From assembly GCA_020171895.1 (NCBI GenBank), contig JAIVAN010000003.1, positions 434,001-498,000 on the forward strand: a stretch of 64,000 nucleotides of DNA, given 5' to 3'. Of this stretch, positions 55,761-64,000 are shown in pieces; position 1 is the first letter of the stretch, and the number at the start of each line of letters is the position of its first letter. The stretch is from Bacillus timonensis (lineage in GTDB: Bacteria; Bacillota; Bacilli; Bacillales; Bacillaceae_L). The translations under genes were made by a program, and so were the position numbers. Below the pieces are notes generated by a model. It ran no database searches. It had not been told where the DNA came from and saw only the letters and a program-made list of their open reading frames with translations.

Positions 55761-56309
55761 GTGAGTTCAGATGAATCAATTATTCAAGGTATTTTAACCG
55801 GACAAACAGACCTTTTTAAAATCATTGTCTCCCGCTATCAGCACAAGGTCATATCTGTTGCCTTGAAGGTGACCCCTAATCAAAAAGATGCCGAGGACAT
55901 TGCTCAAGAGGTCTTTATACAGGTATATAAATCACTAGAAAACTTTAAAGGGAGCGCTTCATTCTCCACTTGGATTTATCGGATTACAATGAATAAAGCT
56001 TTAGATTTTAAAAGAAAACAAAGCAATATAAAGCAAATGAACATCAATGAATCATACCATCTTCAAGACTACTCTTCCCTGCTCCCTGAAGCGTATATAT
56101 TACAAAAAGGTGAGCAAGAAACAATAAGGAACCTGATTTCTAAGTTGCCAGAACGATATCAATCGGTTGTACAGCTTTATTACATGGAAGAATGTACGTA
56201 TAAAGAGATTGGTGACCGTTTAGGAATTGCGACTAAAACAGTGGAATCAAGACTATATCGAGCAAAAGCACTTTTAAAAGATATTTGTAGCAAGGAGGGT
56301 ATACGATGA
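55761..56309 (+). CDS. ECF-type RNA polymerase sigma factor
   Basis: A 182-residue sigma-70 family factor with region 2 (DAEDIAQEVFIQVYKSLENF, about 48-67, then STWIYRITMNKALDF) and region 4 (YKEIGDRLGIATKTVESRLY, about 151-170), but no regions 1 or 3. GTG 55761 is chosen because ATAGGAGGG stands just ahead; the open frame from 55683 has no such site. It overlaps the anti-sigma gene by 4 bases (ATGA), the usual sigma/anti-sigma arrangement. Its regulon cannot be read from this window. Confidence 0.93.
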   Translation: MSSDESIIQGILTGQTDLFKIIVSRYQHKVISVALKVTPNQKDAEDIAQEVFIQVYKSLENFKGSASFSTWIYRITMNKALDFKRKQSNIKQMNINESYHLQDYSSLLPEAYILQKGEQETIRNLISKLPERYQSVVQLYYMEECTYKEIGDRLGIATKTVESRLYRAKALLKDICSKEGIR

Positions 56310-56770
56310 GCCATATTGAAGATAAAGAACTAATATCGTTACTTCTTGGAGAAGTTTCAGTAGATCGGGAAACAGTCATCTTAGCACATATAATCGTTTG
56401 TCAACAATGTAAAGAAACGTATGAACACCTTTCAAAATTTGATGATGCTTGGGAAAATCATGAACATGTTAGTATTTCTAGTCAATTCGCTGAAAATATT
56501 GATTATACCATTAAGCTATCATCTCAACGTAAAGAAATAGTCGTTGAAAGAAAGAAGAAAATATCAACAATTACTCATTTTATTCTATCTGCTGCTGCAA
56601 CTATTTTTCTAATCAATAATGGTATTTTTTCAGAAATATCTATTATATCTTCGCATGCAATTGATTATGTTTACAATGCTACCAATGAAATATCAGCAAT
56701 CAGTGTTAAAGGAATATCCATCTTTGATGCCATTAACATTGATCTTATATTAACTAGAATTAAGTCTTAG
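56306..56770 (+). CDS. Anti-sigma factor with zinc-binding (ZAS) motif
   Basis: A 154-residue membrane protein. The N-terminal zinc anti-sigma motif HIIVCQQC (His28-x3-Cys32-x2-Cys35) binds and holds the sigma factor; one transmembrane helix lies at about 90-107 (ISTITHFILSAAATIFLI), then a short outside domain. It overlaps the sigma gene by 4 bases. Regulated proteolysis probably releases the sigma factor, as for SigW/RsiW; this is by analogy only. Confidence 0.9.
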   Translation: MSHIEDKELISLLLGEVSVDRETVILAHIIVCQQCKETYEHLSKFDDAWENHEHVSISSQFAENIDYTIKLSSQRKEIVVERKKKISTITHFILSAAATIFLINNGIFSEISIISSHAIDYVYNATNEISAISVKGISIFDAINIDLILTRIKS

Positions 56771-56787
56771 TGAAGGGAAGGAAGAAC

Positions 56788-57276
56788 ATGAATAAGTCAA
56801 GAGTTGCAACATTTTTTCTGTCATTTTTACCGGGGTTAGGGCATATGTATATAGGTTTAACAAACAGAGGGATACAAGTTTTAATTGCATTTTTGGGGAC
56901 AATTTTCATAACTGATACGCTTGATATCTTTGAATTTTTAACACCAATAATTTGGTTTATTAGTTTATTCGATGCATTGCAGCAACATAGGAACATTAAA
57001 GACACAGGGATTGTAGTTGACCAACCTCTCATTGAATGGGGAGAGGTAAAAAATAAAAAGCAATTAATTGGTTGGGGACTGATTATCCTAGGTGTTTTTT
57101 ACTCTCTAGATAGAATATCAATCTACTTTATTGGGTGGGAAGTATTTGACGTAATACGGAATATTTTCCTTGGCCTTGTACTAGTGTATGTAGGATATCG
57201 TTTAGTCATAGGAAAAAACGTCTTACCAGAGAAAAGAAGGGAAGAAACGATAGAAAACACGAAGGAGAGAGAGTGA
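56788..57276 (+). CDS. small polytopic membrane protein in the ECF operon
   Basis: A 162-residue protein with hydrophobic helices at about 5-50 (ATFFLSFLPGLGHMYIGLTN) and three more, the first pair resembling a TM2-type domain (GxGHxYxG). ATG 56788 follows GAAGGGAAGGAAG. It overlaps or abuts the next gene (stop at 57274-57276) and the anti-sigma gene is 17 bases upstream. It may be part of the sensor or of the envelope response (inference). Confidence 0.8.
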   Translation: MNKSRVATFFLSFLPGLGHMYIGLTNRGIQVLIAFLGTIFITDTLDIFEFLTPIIWFISLFDALQQHRNIKDTGIVVDQPLIEWGEVKNKKQLIGWGLIILGVFYSLDRISIYFIGWEVFDVIRNIFLGLVLVYVGYRLVIGKNVLPEKRREETIENTKERE

Positions 57277-57278
57277 TT

Positions 57279-58346
57279 ATGAGAAATTGGAGAATAGGCA
57301 CATTAACTGCAGGAATTCTCTTTATCGCAATGGGCGTTTTGTGGCTTGGTAATAACTTTTGGCAACTGCCTTTTGACACAATCATTATGAATGCATGGCC
57401 AGTTCTATTAATTGTATTAGGTATAGAAGTGTTACTTCATCACCTTGTTAAAAGAGATTCTCCTCTTAGTTTTGATGGATTTAGTATCTTCTTAGTAATT
57501 ATCGTAGGGATTGTAAGTGCGTTATTCTATACAATTACATCTACAGGTATTCTCCCGGCAGTTAAAGGGGTAATTAGTCAAAACACTTATACTTTTGATA
57601 TAAGTGAGCGAGTTGAAAATATTGATGATATTAAAGAAATCATCATTGAAATTCCTAATGGAGATATAGAGGTTGAAGGAGTAAATAATAAATTATTTGA
57701 TGCTTCGGGATCCTTTGAAGTAAGTGCAGCAAATGAAAATGAGGCAAAAGAAATTTTTGAGAAATCGATTTCAATAAAAACAGTTGGAAATAAACTAGTT
57801 TTTAATGTAAAAGAACCAGTAAAGAAAACAGTTTTTTCGTGGTTAACTTATTCTGCTGATGTGCACTTCCAAGTACCAAAAGAAATTGATGTACAAGTAA
57901 AAGCAGTAAATGGGGATATCCTTACTAAAAATGTATTGCTTTCTACAGATATAAAATCTGTGAATGGAGATATAGAATTGGTAGATATTATGGGTAGCTT
58001 AGAAGTTGAAACAACAAACGGTGATATTAATGGTAAGAACATCTCTGCATCCCTTTTAGCAAGAACTATCAATGGTGATATTACTTTTATTACTGAAAAT
58101 ATTTCTGGAGGTTCTAAGTTAGAGTCTACAAACGGGGATGTAAAGTTAGTCGTTACTAATAACTCTGATATTAAAATTCAAGCGGAAACAAGTAATGGGG
58201 AGGTAGGAGGAAACGTAGAGTGGAAAAGAAAGAATGATAGTGATGACTACGATTATGAAAAGGAAGGTTCTTTGCAAATTGGTATGGGAACTTATCGGGT
58301 AGATCTTTCAACAACAAATGGAGAGATAATAGTAGATGTAAAATAA
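57279..58346 (+). CDS. LiaF-like membrane protein with DUF4097 beta-repeat domain
   Basis: A 355-residue protein: three N-terminal hydrophobic helices (AGILFIAMGVLWLGNNF, AWPVLLIVLGIEVLL, FSIFLVIIVGIVSALFY) and an extracytoplasmic DUF4097 part with eight NGD/NGE turns (IPNGDI, AVNGDI, SVNGDI, TTNGDI, TINGDI, STNGDV, TSNGEV, TTNGEI), each closing a strand of a likely beta helix. ATG 57279 is used; GTG 57273 overlaps the previous stop and is an alternative. It ends the ECF operon. Confidence 0.85.
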   Translation: MRNWRIGTLTAGILFIAMGVLWLGNNFWQLPFDTIIMNAWPVLLIVLGIEVLLHHLVKRDSPLSFDGFSIFLVIIVGIVSALFYTITSTGILPAVKGVISQNTYTFDISERVENIDDIKEIIIEIPNGDIEVEGVNNKLFDASGSFEVSAANENEAKEIFEKSISIKTVGNKLVFNVKEPVKKTVFSWLTYSADVHFQVPKEIDVQVKAVNGDILTKNVLLSTDIKSVNGDIELVDIMGSLEVETTNGDINGKNISASLLARTINGDITFITENISGGSKLESTNGDVKLVVTNNSDIKIQAETSNGEVGGNVEWKRKNDSDDYDYEKEGSLQIGMGTYRVDLSTTNGEIIVDVK

Positions 58347-58353
58347 TCCTAGT

Positions 58354-58384
58354 AAAAAACCCGCTTAAAAAGCGGGTTTTATTG
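58354..58384. terminator. bidirectional terminator after the ECF operon and capA-like gene
   Basis: AAAACCCGCTT (58356-58366) pairs with AAGCGGGTTTT (58370-58380). Confidence 0.88.
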
Positions 58385-59557
58385 TCCTTTTATCCATTGA
58401 TACATATGTTCGTTCATCTCAATATACTTACTATCTGCATTCTTTAAACCGACAGTTCCAGCATCTTTTAAAGGAACAATCCTAAAATTACGTTGGTTTG
58501 TGTTTGTCACATAAGTTGGAGTAAAATGTGGGTTTCCTATGCTTATTTCAGAATAATCCTTGTTAATCTCTTTTGTAAACTCTAGGTATAAAACACCACC
58601 TATATCTTTATAATCCCACATTTGACCTGAAAGAAAATTGCCTAATGAATAAATAACAAACGTTTTTCCGCCATTACTTCTCTCTAACCATTCCATTGGT
58701 TGAAGTACATGAGGATGATGACCAATAATAACATCGACTCCTGCATCAGCAAGCTCTTGTGCAAGATTCTTTTGTTGATCGGAAGGATAAAGTTGATATT
58801 CATTTCCCCAATGCATACTAACGATTACAACATCAGATACCTTCTTCGCTTTTTCTACATCAGCTTTTATCAAATTTACATCAATTAAATTCACTAAATA
58901 GTCTTTTCCTTTTGGTACTGGAATTCCATTAGTCCCGTATGTATAAGCTAAGAATCCTAGTTTAATTCCTTTACTATTGATAACTCTAATTTTTTCTTTA
59001 TCTTCGTTATTTCGATACCCACCAACATAAAGCATGCCAATTTTATTATAATAATCAGTAGCGTTTAAAACTGCGCGCTCACCACGATCTATCGTATGAT
59101 TGTTTGCAATGGAAACAATATCTACTCCAGCGTCTTGTAGAGCATCTGCAACCTCAAAAGGACTATTAAAAGTGGGATAAGTGGAAAGGCCGATTTCTGT
59201 TCCACCATTAATTGTTTCTTGATTAGCAAATGTTACATCTGCATTTACCATTAAATCTCTAACTCCAGCAATCATTGGTTTAAAATTATAACCGCCATCA
59301 GATGTTTTTGCATCATTGTACACAGTACTATGAATTAAAATATCACCTACAGCAGCAAAGGTAACCGTGGAAGTATACGATTTATATTGAGTAGTTGATT
59401 GTTTTATTAGATGATTTTTTACTACTAGTGGTTGAGTACTTGCAGATACCTCTTGTTTCTTATTATCAAGATATAACAAAAAATATCCACTTACACTAAT
59501 TAGCAAGAGACAGATGAACAAACCTAAAAATGTTAATTTAAACGTTGCTTTTTTCAC
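58379..59557 (-). CDS. CapA family metallophosphatase-like protein
   Basis: A 392-residue protein with an N-terminal anchor (about 8-30, LTFLGLFICLLLISVSGYFL) and a calcineurin-like domain: AAVGDILIHSTV near 71, SIANNHTIDRG near 150, MHWGNEYQLYPSDQQ near 250 and IIGHHPHVLQP near 275. CapA/PgsA proteins are needed for poly-gamma-glutamate export, but the partner genes pgsB and pgsC are not here, so the role is open. GTG at 59557 has AAGGAG 9 bases ahead. Confidence 0.88.
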   Translation of the reverse strand: MKKATFKLTFLGLFICLLLISVSGYFLLYLDNKKQEVSASTQPLVVKNHLIKQSTTQYKSYTSTVTFAAVGDILIHSTVYNDAKTSDGGYNFKPMIAGVRDLMVNADVTFANQETINGGTEIGLSTYPTFNSPFEVADALQDAGVDIVSIANNHTIDRGERAVLNATDYYNKIGMLYVGGYRNNEDKEKIRVINSKGIKLGFLAYTYGTNGIPVPKGKDYLVNLIDVNLIKADVEKAKKVSDVVIVSMHWGNEYQLYPSDQQKNLAQELADAGVDVIIGHHPHVLQPMEWLERSNGGKTFVIYSLGNFLSGQMWDYKDIGGVLYLEFTKEINKDYSEISIGNPHFTPTYVTNTNQRNFRIVPLKDAGTVGLKNADSKYIEMNEHMYQWIKGQ

Positions 59558-59745
59558 ATGAATTAACTCCTTATTATAATCTACTACTACTATAATACAA
59601 ATCCATCCAATTTGTTAGGAATTTATCGAAAATTGTCAGGGGATACAACCTTTTTTGTTAGTTATTTCAAAAACCGAAATATTTATAGAGGTAAATTTAA
59701 ATGAGTAAAGAATATTATAAAGTGTATGCAAATAAAGGAGAGTGA

Positions 59746-61542
59746 ATGAACATGTTAACATTTAAAAAGCCAGAAGTAGAACAATTTTTCCGTACATACG
59801 GTATTCAGAATTTTGCAGTGAGTCCAGATGAAAGTCAACTAATTTTAAGCACGAATATAAGTGGGAAGTATAACTTATGGGGCATGGATATGCCAAATCA
59901 GTTTCCTTATCCTCTAACATTTATGGACCAGAGCTGTCAGGAACTAGTTTATGACAAAGAAGGGAGATTTATCATAGCAGGTTTTGATCGAGACGGTGAT
60001 GAGAATACTCAACTTTATGCAATGCCAGTTCAAGGTGGAGATTTAAAGCCACTTCGAGTTCAGGACGGAGAACGACATATGAACCCGATTCTATCAAAAG
60101 ATGGGAAGAGGTTATATTATACATCTACAAAAGATAATCCAACCTACTTAAATAGTTATCTTTATGACCTTGTAAGTGAAAAAGAGGAAGTCATTAATAA
60201 AGGTGAAAAAGCTGCAACTTATTTAGTAGCAGTTAGTCCTAATGAAGAAACATTCGTCTATGGAAGACATTATGCTAATACATTTTCATTATCACACGTT
60301 GTCATAAATGGTGAAGAGGTTCAACTTACTCCTGATTCAAATCAACAGCACACCGTGTCAAATGTGGTTTATGTATCTGATACCACTATCTATTTCTTGA
60401 CCAATTATCAAGGTGACTTCTCTTATTTAGCATCATTTAATATTGAAACAAAGGAATTTACTAAAATTCATTCTTTAGATAAAGAGGATTTTCAAACGTT
60501 AAAATTCGATAAAGAAAACAATCGATTATTTATTGTCTCGACAAAGGGAGTAGAAGATGTGTTATATCATTTTGACTTAGAAACTTCAACTCTATCATTA
60601 GTACCTACTCCTGTAAGTGTGCTGGAAAAGCTAGTCGTTTCTAAAAAGGGGAACTTATATGTTTTAGGTAGATCAGCAACAAAACCATTTAACATCTATA
60701 AAGCGGAGACAGCTTTAACTAATTGGAGCGCATGTACTAATTTGAACGTTCCTGGTGTATCAACAGAAGAGCTAGTAGAACCAGAAGTGATTACGTATCC
60801 TTCGTTTGATGGCTTAGAAATAGAAGCATTATTTTTTAAAGCTAAAGAAGATGTAACAAACGGACATGTTATATTATGGCCACATGGAGGTCCACAATCA
60901 GCAGAGCGAAAATCTTTCCGTGCGTTGTTCCAATTACTAGTAAACCGTGGATACAGTATTTTTGCACCTAATTTTAGGGGTTCTTCAGGCTATGGACTTA
61001 AATTTATGAAAATGGTAGAAGGAGATTGGGGCTATGGTCCACGATTAGACAATATCGAAGGGCTTGAATGGATTATTAAGAATGGTTATGCTGATCGAGA
61101 GAAGATTTTATTAATGGGTGGGAGCTTTGGTGGCTATATGGCGCTATTGCTTCATGGAAAGCATCCCGAATATTTCAAATCAGTAGTAGACATATTTGGC
61201 CCTAGTGATTTATTCTCATTTATTCATTCTGTACCAGACCATTGGAAACCTGTTATGAATCAATGGGTAGGAGATCCAGTCAAGGATAAAGAGAAACTAA
61301 TAGAGTTCTCACCAATTACACATCTTGAAAACATGAATAAACCTATGCTTGTTATACAAGGGGCAAATGATCCTAGGGTCGTAAAAGCAGAATCAGATCA
61401 AATCGTAAAAGCACTAAAAGACAAAGGATTGCCAGTTGAATATCTCGTATTAGATGACGAAGGTCATGGATTCTCAAAGAAAGAAAATGAAATGAGAGTT
61501 TATAATACTGTTTTAGAATTCTTTGATCGATTTATCAAATGA
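59746..61542 (+). CDS. S9-family peptidase (prolyl oligopeptidase type)
   Basis: A 598-residue protein: residues 20-330 form a beta-propeller and the C-terminal 250 residues an alpha/beta hydrolase. The nucleophile is in MGGSFGGY (about 457), the Asp in QGANDPRV (about 538) and the His in DDEGHGFS (about 570). It has no signal peptide and acts on peptides in the cytoplasm. ATG 59746 follows AAAGGAGAGTGA by 5 bases; ATG 59752 would be 11 bases away. B. subtilis does not have this gene here as I recall. Confidence 0.88.
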   Translation: MNMLTFKKPEVEQFFRTYGIQNFAVSPDESQLILSTNISGKYNLWGMDMPNQFPYPLTFMDQSCQELVYDKEGRFIIAGFDRDGDENTQLYAMPVQGGDLKPLRVQDGERHMNPILSKDGKRLYYTSTKDNPTYLNSYLYDLVSEKEEVINKGEKAATYLVAVSPNEETFVYGRHYANTFSLSHVVINGEEVQLTPDSNQQHTVSNVVYVSDTTIYFLTNYQGDFSYLASFNIETKEFTKIHSLDKEDFQTLKFDKENNRLFIVSTKGVEDVLYHFDLETSTLSLVPTPVSVLEKLVVSKKGNLYVLGRSATKPFNIYKAETALTNWSACTNLNVPGVSTEELVEPEVITYPSFDGLEIEALFFKAKEDVTNGHVILWPHGGPQSAERKSFRALFQLLVNRGYSIFAPNFRGSSGYGLKFMKMVEGDWGYGPRLDNIEGLEWIIKNGYADREKILLMGGSFGGYMALLLHGKHPEYFKSVVDIFGPSDLFSFIHSVPDHWKPVMNQWVGDPVKDKEKLIEFSPITHLENMNKPMLVIQGANDPRVVKAESDQIVKALKDKGLPVEYLVLDDEGHGFSKKENEMRVYNTVLEFFDRFIK

Positions 61543-61897
61543 AACAATTGAGTGTTTAGCAATATACAAAGTCGTTTTAAATAGAGGTTGAATTCAATAA
61601 GTTTATAGGGTATGTAGCAAGCAATTTCTCATAATAAGAAATTGCTTGTTTTTTTATTCAATTATAACTATTGTTCAATTCTAATTCTCAAACATACACA
61701 TTCCAAAATCTCTATCCCTTACTAAGGTTTAAGTTCCTAATAGTTATTATCCTAGATCAAACAAGTACTTTTTAGTTTAGAAGTTCTATAAATTAATTAA
61801 AGTAACACACCAGAATCTAAAGAATTAAAATATCTATTAGTTCACAATAAAATAATTATGTAGACTAACGCAAAAATAACTCCATATTAGTTTCTTA
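61543..61897 (+). other. 355-bp intergenic region after the S9 peptidase
   Basis: It holds the terminator at 61616-61656. The remaining AT-rich 240 bases show no gene, RNA or strong promoter that I can support. Confidence 0.4.
61616..61656 (+). terminator. intrinsic terminator after the S9 peptidase gene
   Basis: CAAGCAATTTCT (61618-61629) pairs with AGAAATTGCTTG (61637-61648), followed by seven T residues. Confidence 0.92.
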
Positions 61898-62077
61898 CTA
61901 TTCATCTAATTCATCTATAAAAGCAATCAAATCATCAAAAGAGGTTATTTTTTTACAAGGTGTCCCTTTACATTTTAAATCCGATGAATAGTCAAATAAC
62001 TCTATAGAAAATTCCTCCTCACTTTCTATATTAGAAACAGAAATCGTATATAAATAGTTTCTATCCCTTTTCATCAT
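61898..62077 (-). CDS. hypothetical 59-residue acidic protein
   Basis: An unrecognised small ORF, 59 residues, acidic (SNIESEEEFSIELFDYSS, and C-terminal DDLIAFIDELDE) with a CKGTPC pair of cysteines near residue 37. AAAGG lies 8 bases before ATG 62077; a second ATG follows immediately. It stands in the gap between the S9 peptidase and plsY on the plsY strand. It could be chance, but codon use looks like that of its neighbours. Confidence 0.5.
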   Translation of the reverse strand: MMKRDRNYLYTISVSNIESEEEFSIELFDYSSDLKCKGTPCKKITSFDDLIAFIDELDE

Positions 62078-62137
62078 ACACCTGACCTTTCATGCTTTTT
62101 ATTATCTTTAGAAAAATCTATAAAAAGATACATTGAA

Positions 62138-62165
62138 AAAGAAAAACTCACCAGAAAGGTGAGTT
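62138..62165 (-). terminator. intrinsic terminator after plsY
   Basis: On the minus strand AACTCACC pairs with GGTGAGTT (plus 62158-62165 and 62145-62152), followed by a T-rich tract. Confidence 0.82.
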
Positions 62166-62173
62166 TAAAGTCG

Positions 62174-62758
62174 TTATAGCCATTTAATTTTTGGTTCAGT
62201 TTTTTCAACGATTCTTTTAATATTTGCACGATGTCGATAAATAACAAACGTTGCTAAAAATGATATGACAATTATTAGTGGCATATCTTGAGTGAAAATG
62301 CTATAAATAACAGCACTTATAGCAGTTAACATAGAAGAGAGTGAAACAAATTTTGTTATGTATAAAAAAGTAAAAAAGACGACAATCATCACTGCAAATA
62401 ATAAAGGATTATAAAATAATAAGACCCCACCAGAAGTAGCCACAGCTTTTCCACCTTTAAATCGAGCAAAAAGTGGGTATACGTGACCAACTACAGCAAA
62501 CATACCGACAAGTAATGGGTGAATATCAACTGAGAAAACGAATGGAAGAGCAGTTGCTAAACTTCCTTTTAAAATATCTGCAACTGTTACAATTAACCCA
62601 GCTTTTACACCAAGTGTTCGGAATGTGTTTGTACCGCCTAAATTTCCGCTTCCATGCTCTCTAATATCAATACCATACCCAATTTTCCCAACGATAAGAC
62701 CAAATGGAATAGATCCAATGACATATGCAAGGATGATCAAACCAGCTTCAAATACCAT
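62174..62758 (-). CDS. plsY: Glycerol-3-phosphate acyltransferase PlsY
   Basis: A 194-residue membrane enzyme with about five helices that transfers acyl from acyl-phosphate to glycerol-3-phosphate, the first step of phospholipid synthesis. The conserved motifs are GSIPFG (about 16-21), [15 protein letters not shown] (about 33-47) and [12 protein letters not shown] (about 99-110). ATG at 62758 has AAGGAG 9 bases ahead. It corresponds to B. subtilis yneS and closes the yne block. Confidence 0.96.
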   Translation of the reverse strand: MVFEAGLIILAYVIGSIPFGLIVGKIGYGIDIREHGSGNLGGTNTFRTLGVKAGLIVTVADILKGSLATALPFVFSVDIHPLLVGMFAVVGHVYPLFARFKGGKAVATSGGVLLFYNPLLFAVMIVVFFTFLYITKFVSLSSMLTAISAVIYSIFTQDMPLIIVISFLATFVIYRHRANIKRIVEKTEPKIKWL

Positions 62759-62929
62759 AATTTTAACTCCTTTAACATCTCATTTCCTCTTTTATTGTAT
62801 CATGGTTTTTAAAAAACACCACGACAGAAAAACGATTATTTCTATTCTACAGCAATATTTGCTAATATATGATTTTTTCTTTTCATTTTATATAAATTTT
62901 CGTACTATTGTTGATAGGAGGGGAAATAC

Positions 62930-64000
62930 ATGTCAGAGCTACAACTTAAAAAGAAAAAAACAAAAACAACAATTATAGTTGGAGGATTATTTTTATCCTT
63001 TCTCTTAATATCTAGCAGTCTATTTTTCTTGCTATATCCATTTCCGTCAGATGAAAAGGTGGCTTTCACAACAAAGCAACATCCCATTATCTTTAATAAT
63101 GGTGAGATTTTTTCAGAAGAAGCTATTATTGAAAATAATACTGTTTACTTACCTATTTCATTCGTACAAGAACATATTGATTCTTCAATAATACTTGATG
63201 AGGCATCCAGTTCTATCATTGTAACAACGAAAGAAAAAGTTATTCAATTTCCTTCTGACTCTCTATCCTATTTCATAAATGAAGAATCTATTAATCTAGA
63301 AGTTCCTGCTTTTGTTTCAAATGTTGGTAAATTTTACGTTTCATTAGAGCCGTTATCATCTATTTACCCCTATAAGATAACATATCATGATAAAAGCGGT
63401 TTGGTTCAAATTAATAAACATGGGGAAACTTATTTAACTGGTATAGTCAATCCTGAAAAAAATCAAGATCTCTTACGCTTAAGAATTGATCCTATGCTTA
63501 CTTCACCATATGTTTCGTCCATTACACCTGGTGAAGATGTAAAAATCGAAAGTGAAAAAAATAATTATTACTTCGTTCGTAAAGAGAATGGCGTAGCAGG
63601 ATATGTGAAAAAGGATGTTATCACACTAGGAAACGTTTCTACAGTTAATGTGGTTACTGAGAAAGAGGTAACACCCAAATTTGATATAAAGTGGCCAATC
63701 AATTTGACATGGGAAGCTGTTTATTCTAAAAACCCAACTACGGCTAAACTTCCAGAAATGCCTGGACTAAATGTTGTATCTCCTACCTGGTTTAAATTAA
63801 AAAATAATGAAGGAGATATTAGTAATTTAGCTTCGATTGATTACGTTAATTGGGCGAAAGCAAGGAGTTATCATGTGTGGGGTCTTTTTTCAAATGATTT
63901 TGACACAGAAAAAACTCATGAAGCCTTTAAAGATTTCTCAACCCGAAAAAAAATGATTCGCCAGTTACTTCAATATAGCCAAATGTATCAATTAGATGGG
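62930..64000 (+). CDS. glycoside-hydrolase-18-type exported protein (N-terminal part, cut by window end)
   Basis: The frame is open from ATG 62930 (after TAGGAGGGG) to the window end, 357 residues. It has a signal anchor (about 14-37, TTIIVGGLFLSFLLISSSLF), two copper-amine-oxidase-N-like segments (IIFNNGEIFSEEAIIENNTV, then VYLPISFVQEHI), an SH3-like part (about 200-235) and the start of a TIM barrel (INLTWEAVY, MPGLNVVSPTWFKL, VWGLFSNDFD), ending QMYQLDG, where a GH18 DGxxxDxE motif is expected just outside. This fits spore or cell-wall chitinase-like hydrolases, but the catalytic residues are not in view. Confidence 0.75.
   Translation, partial: MSELQLKKKKTKTTIIVGGLFLSFLLISSSLFFLLYPFPSDEKVAFTTKQHPIIFNNGEIFSEEAIIENNTVYLPISFVQEHIDSSIILDEASSSIIVTTKEKVIQFPSDSLSYFINEESINLEVPAFVSNVGKFYVSLEPLSSIYPYKITYHDKSGLVQINKHGETYLTGIVNPEKNQDLLRLRIDPMLTSPYVSSITPGEDVKIESEKNNYYFVRKENGVAGYVKKDVITLGNVSTVNVVTEKEVTPKFDIKWPINLTWEAVYSKNPTTAKLPEMPGLNVVSPTWFKLKNNEGDISNLASIDYVNWAKARSYHVWGLFSNDFDTEKTHEAFKDFSTRKKMIRQLLQYSQMYQLDG

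Overview
This AT-rich window comes from the chromosome of an endospore-forming Bacillaceae bacterium. The evidence is the set of sporulation genes (spoVS, cotE, spoVK, sirA, cotM, sspP, sspO, sspN, tlp, two Spo0E-like phosphatases) and a gene order that, from my knowledge of Bacillus subtilis, follows the ymf-pgsA-cinA-recA-rny-ymdB-spoVS-miaB-ymcA-cotE-mutS-mutL-miaA-hfq-spoVK-hflX-ynbB-glnR-glnA-lexA-yneA-tkt-ccdA-cotM-citB-tlp-yneP-plsY block. Both window edges cut a gene: ymfH on the left and a probable glycoside hydrolase 18 family protein on the right. No insertion sequence, prophage or CRISPR array was seen.

Layout. 1-10.5 kb: EF-P modification genes, RodZ, PgsA, CinA, RecA (with SOS box), RNase Y, YmdB and SpoVS. 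10.7-18.2 kb: an M19 dipeptidase, a two-gene 2-oxoacid:ferredoxin oxidoreductase, MiaB, RicA (YmcA), CotE with sporulation promoters, and a GC-rich interspersed repeat. 18.3-31.5 kb: MutS/MutL, MiaA, Hfq, SpoVK, a TRIC-type channel, HflX, YnbB, the GlnR/GlnA operon with two GlnR-type operators, and LexA. 31.6-40.5 kb: the SOS operon yneA-yneB-ynzC behind three LexA boxes, transketolase, a Rieske flavoprotein, SirA behind a 0A box, YneF, the ccdA-yneI-yneJ group and YneK. 40.6-48.3 kb is the most distinctive stretch. 48.3-64 kb: spore proteins, aconitase, a thioredoxin-like protein, YneP/YneQ, an ECF sigma/anti-sigma operon, a CapA-like protein, an S9 peptidase and PlsY.

The two most interesting systems sit side by side. 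First, a c-di-GMP-I (GEMM) riboswitch with an intrinsic terminator lies on the minus strand at 40850-40984, directly ahead of a 50-codon Spo0E-family phosphatase gene that long-ORF calling misses. The promoter has a 0A box upstream, so Spo0A and c-di-GMP may both control a phosphatase of the sporulation phosphorelay. Second, a complete selenocysteine system (tRNA-Sec, selB, selD, selA) is interleaved with the conserved yneK-cotM-sspP region. It includes two genes that are themselves broken by an in-frame UGA: selD (Sec18) and a 79-residue SelW-type protein with a CxxU motif (Sec14). Both have a hairpin just after the UGA.

Small genes found by reading rather than by ORF length are the SelW-like protein, sspO, sspN, an FbpB-like basic protein, the riboswitch-linked Spo0E-like gene and a 59-codon unknown at 61898-62077.
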